This document shows, in pieces, positions 7,136 through 11,011 of a DNA stretch of 11,011 nucleotides. The notes under the pieces were generated by a model that saw only the letters and a program-made list of their open reading frames with translations, had not been told where the DNA came from and made no database searches. How positions within the stretch are numbered: the stretch's first letter is position 1; the number at the start of each line of letters is the position of its first letter. The DNA is taken from contig JAFYYE010000132.1 of assembly GCA_017557715.1 (NCBI GenBank), positions 1-11,011 on the forward strand, in the 5' to 3' direction. Origin of the DNA: Pseudobutyrivibrio sp. (GTDB lineage Bacteria > Bacillota > Clostridia > Lachnospirales > Lachnospiraceae). The position numbers were made by a program, and so were the translations under genes.

Positions 7136-7156
7136 AATAATTCCTCCATGAGATTC

Positions 7157-7174
7157 TGCTAAATCCTTTTAGCA
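7157..7174 (-). promoter_or_regulatory. fliC leader hairpin with an AGGA tetraloop (candidate CsrA site, proximal)
   Basis: On the fliC strand a perfect 7-bp stem TGCTAAA / TTTAGCA closes an AGGA loop, ending 10 nt before the Shine-Dalgarno GGAGG (7143-7147). A GGA displayed in a hairpin loop plus a second GGA at the Shine-Dalgarno matches the known two-site layout of the Bacillus subtilis hag leader bound by CsrA. No csrA or fliW is in this window, so the regulator is inferred. Confidence 0.6.
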
Positions 7175-7196
7175 TTTAAATCCGTTTTTGCTGATA

Positions 7197-7216
7197 GCCC
7201 AACATCCGTGTCCGGC
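7197..7216 (-). promoter_or_regulatory. fliC leader hairpin with a CGGA tetraloop (candidate CsrA site, distal)
   Basis: The fliC-strand sequence ACACGGATGT (7202-7211) fits the CsrA consensus core ACARGGAUGU except for C in place of R. The flanks pair: left arm GCCGGACA with right arm TGTTGGGC, seven pairs including one G-U, plus one G-G mismatch, around a CGGA loop. This is a second independent GGA-loop element in the same leader. A further unpaired GGA lies between the two hairpins (7181-7183). Confidence 0.5.
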
Positions 7217-7301
7217 CCTGGTTATTAAATTTGATTTTAATTAGATTCGAATTCGATTTTGTAAGGCTTTCCCTGATTGATTATTGTTCCTTACACCTTA
7301 T

Positions 7302-7328
7302 TTATCGTGACGTAACCACAAAACTTTA
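7302..7328 (-). promoter_or_regulatory. Sigma-28 (FliA/SigD) promoter of fliC
   Basis: On the minus strand the -35 element TAAAGTTT (7328-7321) is followed by exactly 11 bp and then CACGATAA (7309-7302). The known sigma-28 consensus is TAAAGTTT-N11-GCCGATAA, so the -35 is perfect, the spacing is right and the -10 matches at six of eight positions. This is the usual class of promoter for flagellin genes. A second TAAAGTTT lies 22 bp further upstream (7350-7343) but has no matching -10. Confidence 0.85.
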
Positions 7329-7387
7329 CACCTTTTTAGAAAAAACTTTAAATTGTCTAATAATTCCCACTATATTCCCATTGACAC

Positions 7388-7429
7388 AAAAATACCGCAA
7401 ACCCTTGAAAATAAAGGATTTGCGGTATT
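7388..7429 (-). terminator. Rho-independent terminator of the flaG-fliD-fliS-chaperone operon
   Basis: A 16-nt inverted repeat (7391-7406 with 7414-7429, one C-A mismatch, 7-nt loop) has the arm core AATACCGCAAA / TTTGCGGTATT. On the minus strand the stem runs into TTTTTG, a proper U-tract. It sits about 100 bp after the FliT/FlgN-like stop and 60 bp before the fliC promoter, so it insulates the two transcription units. The AT-rich stretch between it and the stop (7430-7525) has no other clear element. Confidence 0.8.
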
Positions 7430-7525
7430 CGTAAATACGATGGAAAAAGTTATAAAAAATAATCAAAAATTTTGTAAAATAACACCTCATACGCCCGTTA
7501 TGGGCTCATTTTGCTTGAGTAATTC

Positions 7526-8008
7526 CTATTTTTTCTTATCCATAAACGCTGGGTCATCTACCTTATTATGTGCCATCATGTTTTTATAATATGATGAGAC
7601 AACGTCGCCAGACTTCTTTACCTCACGAACTTCTTTTTTGATGTTAGAGAAGCGAGTCTTGGCATACTCTTTATTTTTGTACTCTGTGGCTTCCACATCT
7701 GCAGTAAGCTCAGTGATTCTTCTAATTAAATCCTGCATAAGGCGAATTTCATCTGCATAAGTATCCCTGTCCGCGTCTAAAATTTCCTTTACACGGTTAA
7801 AAAGCTGCTCAAAACCATCATCTAGCATGATGATTCTATCGATGAGCTCTTCCTTCATCTTCATATTCTTTTCCAAATCATCTGGAGATGTATTTGGATC
7901 TTGAAGGATGGCGGCCTGCTCTCGGTTTCTAATAAGAAGCACATTTAAAATATCCGCCTTTTTCTCTAGCGACTCTCTAAGCATGACAACATAGTCCATA
8001 TTTTCCAT
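7526..8008 (-). CDS. Flagellar export chaperone of FliT/FlgN type
   Basis: A 160-aa, highly charged, almost wholly alpha-helical cytosolic protein. Residues about 4-35 (MDYVVMLRESLEKKADILNVLL) and 45-75 (NMKMKEELIDRIIMLDDGFEQLF) make a helical hairpin of the kind seen in FlgN-like chaperones. Residues 78-130 continue as a coiled coil (DEIRLMQDLIRRITELTADVEA). The basic tail ends DPAFMDKKK. FliT and FlgN hold hook-associated proteins or FliD for export; which partner it has cannot be told here, but its place right after fliD and fliS favours a FliT-like role with FliD. The chosen ATG (8008) follows GGGGGTAGAGAG; an alternative in-frame ATG at 7999 would remove three residues and has a weaker site. 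Sequence conservation in this family is low, so the assignment rests on length, helicity and context. Confidence 0.65.
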   Translation of the reverse strand: MENMDYVVMLRESLEKKADILNVLLIRNREQAAILQDPNTSPDDLEKNMKMKEELIDRIIMLDDGFEQLFNRVKEILDADRDTYADEIRLMQDLIRRITELTADVEATEYKNKEYAKTRFSNIKKEVREVKKSGDVVSSYYKNMMAHNKVDDPAFMDKKK

Positions 8009-8069
8009 ATCTCTCTACCCCCATATATATAGCTAAATGCTGGTAGCTATCAAGCTCTCAGCATAAATT

Positions 8070-8091
8070 CAGCCCCTCATATGAGGGGCTG
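8070..8091 (-). terminator. Intercistronic hairpin between fliS and the chaperone gene
   Basis: A perfect 22-bp palindrome: the CAGCCCCTC / GAGGGGCTG stem of 9 bp has an ATAT loop. It starts 16 bp after the fliS stop. On the minus strand the next bases are AATTTATG, a weak U-tract. It may act as a partial terminator or RNA-processing and stability element that lowers the downstream gene relative to fliS. A smaller repeat (ATAGCT...AGCTAT, about 8029-8050) follows before the chaperone start. Confidence 0.5.
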
Positions 8092-8106
8092 TTGATACAC
8101 TATTGG

Positions 8107-8520
8107 CTAGCCAGCTATGTTATTGGCTTGCCCATCAACCTTCTTTCCGTTGGCTGTGAGCTTCATAACATCCTTCCAGGTGTCGCGCATGGTGCGCAGG
8201 TGTTTCAGCACTTCCTGCAAGGTCTCTGGATCCTTATCTATCATAGCATGTCTTAAACAGCTCCTAAGATAAGAATACACAGCATGGAAATCCTTTGCAA
8301 CAGGATATTTCTCATCGAGGGTGATTTCAAACTCCTCAATGATTCTATCTGTCTTGCGGATATTGATGTGTGCCTTCTCAATATCCTTATTCTCACAAGC
8401 TACAATTGCTATATTACAAAACTTGATTGCACCTTCATACAGCATCAATGTCAACTCTGCGGGACTAGCTGTTAAAATTCTATTCTTTGCGTAAGCATCA
8501 TAACCATTCATTGGTGTCAT
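8107..8520 (-). CDS. fliS: Flagellin export chaperone FliS
   Basis: A 137-aa cytosolic chaperone that binds the C-terminal D0 helix of flagellin and prevents early polymerisation before export. The family hallmark is clear at residues 9-34: AYAKNRILTASPAELTLMLYEGAIKF. Helices follow (AHINIRKTDRIIEEFEITLD; YSYLRSCLRHAMI; LQEVLKHLRTMRDTWKDVM), giving the usual four-helix bundle, and the length is normal for FliS. The ATG at 8520 follows GAGGAGG with 8 bp spacing. MTPMNGY has a second in-frame Met at residue 4 that could also serve. It lies 51 bp after fliD in the same direction, in the classic fliD-fliS order; its client fliC lies two genes downstream in a separate unit. Confidence 0.96.
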   Translation of the reverse strand: MTPMNGYDAYAKNRILTASPAELTLMLYEGAIKFCNIAIVACENKDIEKAHINIRKTDRIIEEFEITLDEKYPVAKDFHAVYSYLRSCLRHAMIDKDPETLQEVLKHLRTMRDTWKDVMKLTANGKKVDGQANNIAG

Positions 8521-8571
8521 ATAAACCGCCTCCTCGTAAATCCTTTTTGTTGCCCTAACTTACTAGCCGCG

Positions 8572-10698
8572 TCAACCGCCAAGCATTGATGTAAGTGAAG
8601 ATGAATTGCTCTGAAGCTTTGCCAAAGCAGACTCCATCTTTGAGAACTTCTTATAATAAGAATCTTCCATATCAGTTACTCTGTCTGCCCAAGTTTTGAT
8701 GAGCTTTGAGTAATTAGAGTATTCTGAAGCCATTTCCTTGTCATTGTAGACTGTATAGATGGACTTAACAGATGTAGATTTCATCTTAGCATCTAAATCG
8801 TTATAAAGTCCTGTCGCAAGAGACCTCATAAACTCAATAACAGTATCTGGGTCATCATTTAATGCCTCGCGAAGCTTATCTTTCTTTCCAGAAGTCTTGG
8901 CATCCTCAGAATCTCCATCAATATGGTAAGCATAGCCTTCATTCTTCTCAGCATTCAAGCTACCAAGCGTGTGGATACCAAAGGTTCCACTTAAGGTCAT
9001 CTCCTTGCCATTTACTGTATAGCTCTTCATCATAGCCATAGTCATGGTAGAGATGATACCGCTAAGACTTGTATCCCTGCGAAGTAAAGAATCCTTAATC
9101 TTCTTTTCCCACTTCTCAATTTCGCTTTCTGACATCTCGGCCTTCTCATCATCGGTAAGAGGCTCGTAGTCCTTTGCAGAATCAGCATTATAAAGCTTCT
9201 GCATCTCATTAATTAAGCTGTTGTACTGAGAAAGGAAGTCCTTAATCTTATCGTATAAAGCATCTACGTCGTTGGAAACAGTTATTGAAATGGTCTCGTT
9301 CTCACCTGTCTCAGCGAGCGCCTCAACAGTAAGACCATTTACTGTAACTGAGTTAGTGTTACTTGTGTATGTTACACCGTTAAGCTCGATTTCAGCGTCC
9401 TGACCATCGATTTTCGTTCCTGAATTAATCTTCTTTAAGTCGATATCTCCATTTTCAATCTTTCGAGCTAAATCGATTCTGTAGTATACATTATCTGCCA
9501 GCTGAAGGTTGTCAGTCTGTGACCAGAAATTAGTATAAGTCTGATCAGTCTCGCTGTTTTTACTACCAAAGGTCTTTTCAATATAATCAGCCCACTTCTT
9601 ATTAGTAGGGTCTTCAAGAACAGTATCTACTTCTGCTTGAGCTGCCTGAATTGCTGCAGCCTTTGCAGTCTGCTGAGCTGCTGTCTCTTCTGGCATAGCC
9701 TTCGCCTTGGCAAGAGCTACATACTTGTCTCTTACAGCATTAATTGATTTTATAAGCTCATCTTTTGTAGCCTGAGCTGCAGCATCTGTAAGAGTTGCTT
9801 TTCCATAAATTTCTTTAGCATAGGAAGTAATCTGCTCATCTGTTAATGTTGTTAAGTCTACTCCTTGATCTGTTAGATACTTAGCAACATCCCTTATTGG
9901 TGGGTCAGATTCTAAATCTCCACCTTCCACTGCTATCTGTTTTGCAGACTTAATCAAATCCTCAAATCCACTAGCCGTAGCTACTGCTGCACCATACTGC
10001 TTCTTTACAAGCTCAGCGCCATCAGTATTAGTGGTCTTAATAGAATTAAGCTCTGAATCTGTAATCAATCCCAACTTTGACAGTCCATCAAATCCAAGTG
10101 AATTTGTAGCCTGGATAGCGAACTCTCCTGCCTCACCAGATGACTTTCCACTTACAAAGATTCTATGATTCTTCGCATCGAAATTCGCCTGCACACCAGC
10201 ATCATTCAACTTCGAAATAACCTGGTTTATAGTCATTGTGCTCTCAAGATCAATCTTTGTATTACCACCTGTTGAAGTTCTAACCTGAAAACTTGCCTTC
10301 TCATCTCCAGTAACAATACCAAGAGATGCAAGTGTTGTATCTGCTTCAACTGAATCGCCAAGCTGGCCACCTGTGATGTAGGCAGTCTTCGCCAGCTGCT
10401 TAATCTTCAGGCTCTGGGTACCATTAATTGCTGTACCACCTGCTGTAACCTTAGCCTTTGTAGAGTCACTGGATTGTGCCTTCTTGGTTACATAGCTAGA
10501 ACCATAACGCATATTACCAACAGATGTATAAAGGCTATACACCTTGGTATTAAGCTCCTTCCAGGCATCCTGCTTCCAGGAAAGTTTGGTCTGAGCCTTT
10601 ACATACTTTTCTTTCTTGAAACTATAGGCCGATACAAGTGCACCTACAATTGACTCTGTATCAAGACCCGAAGTTAGTCCCGAAATTCTAATAGGCAT
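8572..10698 (-). CDS. fliD: Flagellar filament cap protein FliD (HAP2)
   Basis: A 708-aa cap protein that sits on the filament tip and helps flagellin fold into place. The N-terminal signature is RISGLTSGLDTESIV (4-18), followed by the D0/D1 helix with KLSWKQDAWKELN (38-50). SLKIKQLAKTA (96-106) opens the D2 beta region. VTVNGLTVEA (451-460), then VSNDVDALYDKIKDFLSQYNSLINEM (474-499), is the conserved FliD_C start. The chain ends in a coiled coil and LTSMLGG. At 708 aa it is longer than the commonest FliD proteins (about 450-500 aa). Much of the excess is a helical, Ala/Lys/Glu-rich stretch at about 235-425 between the D2 beta segments, plus an acidic segment (DDEKAEMSESEIEKWEKK) near 515-535. 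GGAGG lies 7 bp upstream of the ATG, and it begins 27 bp after flaG in the same operon. Confidence 0.96.
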   Translation of the reverse strand: MPIRISGLTSGLDTESIVGALVSAYSFKKEKYVKAQTKLSWKQDAWKELNTKVYSLYTSVGNMRYGSSYVTKKAQSSDSTKAKVTAGGTAINGTQSLKIKQLAKTAYITGGQLGDSVEADTTLASLGIVTGDEKASFQVRTSTGGNTKIDLESTMTINQVISKLNDAGVQANFDAKNHRIFVSGKSSGEAGEFAIQATNSLGFDGLSKLGLITDSELNSIKTTNTDGAELVKKQYGAAVATASGFEDLIKSAKQIAVEGGDLESDPPIRDVAKYLTDQGVDLTTLTDEQITSYAKEIYGKATLTDAAAQATKDELIKSINAVRDKYVALAKAKAMPEETAAQQTAKAAAIQAAQAEVDTVLEDPTNKKWADYIEKTFGSKNSETDQTYTNFWSQTDNLQLADNVYYRIDLARKIENGDIDLKKINSGTKIDGQDAEIELNGVTYTSNTNSVTVNGLTVEALAETGENETISITVSNDVDALYDKIKDFLSQYNSLINEMQKLYNADSAKDYEPLTDDEKAEMSESEIEKWEKKIKDSLLRRDTSLSGIISTMTMAMMKSYTVNGKEMTLSGTFGIHTLGSLNAEKNEGYAYHIDGDSEDAKTSGKKDKLREALNDDPDTVIEFMRSLATGLYNDLDAKMKSTSVKSIYTVYNDKEMASEYSNYSKLIKTWADRVTDMEDSYYKKFSKMESALAKLQSNSSSLTSMLGG

Positions 10699-10725
10699 AA
10701 ATTACCCTCCTATCTTCGAAACGTG

Positions 10726-11011
10726 TTATCTCTTCTCATCAACCATAATTCCTGCAAGCTCCCATGCTTTTGCAATGAGATCTAAGGTTTCCTCAGCTGG
10801 GAATTCCTTAATAACTCGCTTGGTCTGTTTATCAACCATCTTAATCATCACGCGGTTTGTACCCTCATGGATGCCAAATACCGCTTCGGCATTTCCCTGA
10901 GCAGAATTAATCTTGCTAATAGCTTCCTTCAAAGATGAAGATGCCTGCATAGCCTTCTCTTCAGCTTCTTCCTGCTCCTGGTTACCTTCATTCTTCTTAT
11001 ATTCAGGTTCG
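10726..11011 (-). CDS. flaG: FlaG family protein, 5' end beyond the window
   Basis: The reading frame is open to the window edge, so the gene is cut at its N-terminus. The visible 94 residues begin EPEYKKNEGNQEQEEAEEKA, an acidic, low-complexity stretch, and then run MQASSSLKEAISKIN. The internal Met (10950) has no ribosome site in front, so it is probably not the start. The FlaG hallmark follows: VFGIHEGTNRVMIKMVDKQ, TKRVIKEFPAEETLDLIAK and a final helix AWELAGIMVDEKR. FlaG proteins are small (about 110-130 aa), affect filament length and surface assembly, and are commonly encoded just before fliD, as here. The exact biochemical role is not settled. Confidence 0.9.
   Translation of the reverse strand, partial: EPEYKKNEGNQEQEEAEEKAMQASSSLKEAISKINSAQGNAEAVFGIHEGTNRVMIKMVDKQTKRVIKEFPAEETLDLIAKAWELAGIMVDEKR

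Larger units (their letters stand above)
7136..7301 (-). promoter_or_regulatory. Long structured 5' leader of fliC
   Basis: About 160 nt separate the predicted transcription start (near 7294) from the fliC ATG. Besides the two GGA hairpins, the first bases GTAAGG... (from 7294) can pair with CCTTAC at 7266-7261 across a 22-nt loop, which would put the extreme 5' end in a stem. A 10-bp palindrome TCGAATTCGA lies at 7247-7256. The Shine-Dalgarno GGAGG is at 7143-7147. No small ORF with a good ribosome site was seen. Confidence 0.5.

Noticed and set aside
7493..7505. Small hairpin GCCC-GTTAT-GGGC right after the chaperone stop as terminator
   Set aside because: Only four base pairs with no immediate U-tract; the 7388-7429 element is far better.
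7231..7589. Plus-strand reading frames across the fliC upstream region
   Set aside because: They have no ribosome sites and cross the terminator, promoter and chaperone 3' end; composition is that of AT-rich non-coding DNA.
1..11011. CRISPR arrays, tRNA or rRNA genes, insertion sequences
   Set aside because: No regularly spaced repeats, cloverleaf-like sequences, transposase-like proteins or terminal inverted repeats were seen.

Overview
The window looks like part of a motility locus from an anaerobic, Gram-positive, flagellated Clostridia, most likely a Lachnospiraceae of the Butyrivibrio / Pseudobutyrivibrio / Roseburia kind. The evidence is the flagellin N-terminus (MVVQHNMQAAN...), strong GGAGG-type ribosome binding sites, moderately AT-rich DNA, and the gene order flaG-fliD-fliS-chaperone-fliC. 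The family assignment is inferred from remembered protein style, not from a search.

Right half, minus strand (11011 down to 7526): the 3' part of flaG (cut by the window edge), fliD (filament cap), fliS (flagellin chaperone) and a small helical protein of the FliT/FlgN chaperone type form a late-flagellar operon. It ends at a good intrinsic terminator (7388-7429). The 390 bp gap at 7136-7525 holds this terminator, a near-consensus sigma-28 promoter (TAAAGTTT-N11-CACGATAA) and a leader of about 160 nt for flagellin fliC (5633-7135). The leader has two hairpins whose tetraloops are xGGA, the shape recognised by CsrA, upstream of a GGAGG Shine-Dalgarno.

Middle, minus strand (5632 down to 1923): after a GC-rich hairpin behind fliC come an unrecognised 165-aa helical protein, a large GT2-type glycosyltransferase with a helical-repeat C-terminus, and a CgeB-type glycosyltransferase joined to it by an ATGA overlap. 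Their place directly behind flagellin suggests that they glycosylate flagellin, but the sequence does not prove this.

Left end, plus strand: a short hexapeptide-repeat acyltransferase (serine-acetyltransferase fold, probably a sugar or polysaccharide O-acetyltransferase), then a 424-aa FliD/flagellin-like protein with its own sigma-A-type promoter. Its 5' leader has another GGA-tetraloop hairpin. The gene runs convergently into, and overlaps by 30 bp, the end of the CgeB-type gene.

Together the genes cover filament building (FliC), capping (FliD), export chaperoning (FliS and the FliT/FlgN-like protein), filament length or surface tuning (FlaG) and probable filament modification. The most interesting signal is the repeated GGA-loop hairpin in front of two separate flagellar-type transcripts, which suggests shared post-transcriptional control by a CsrA (FliW-CsrA) switch encoded elsewhere.
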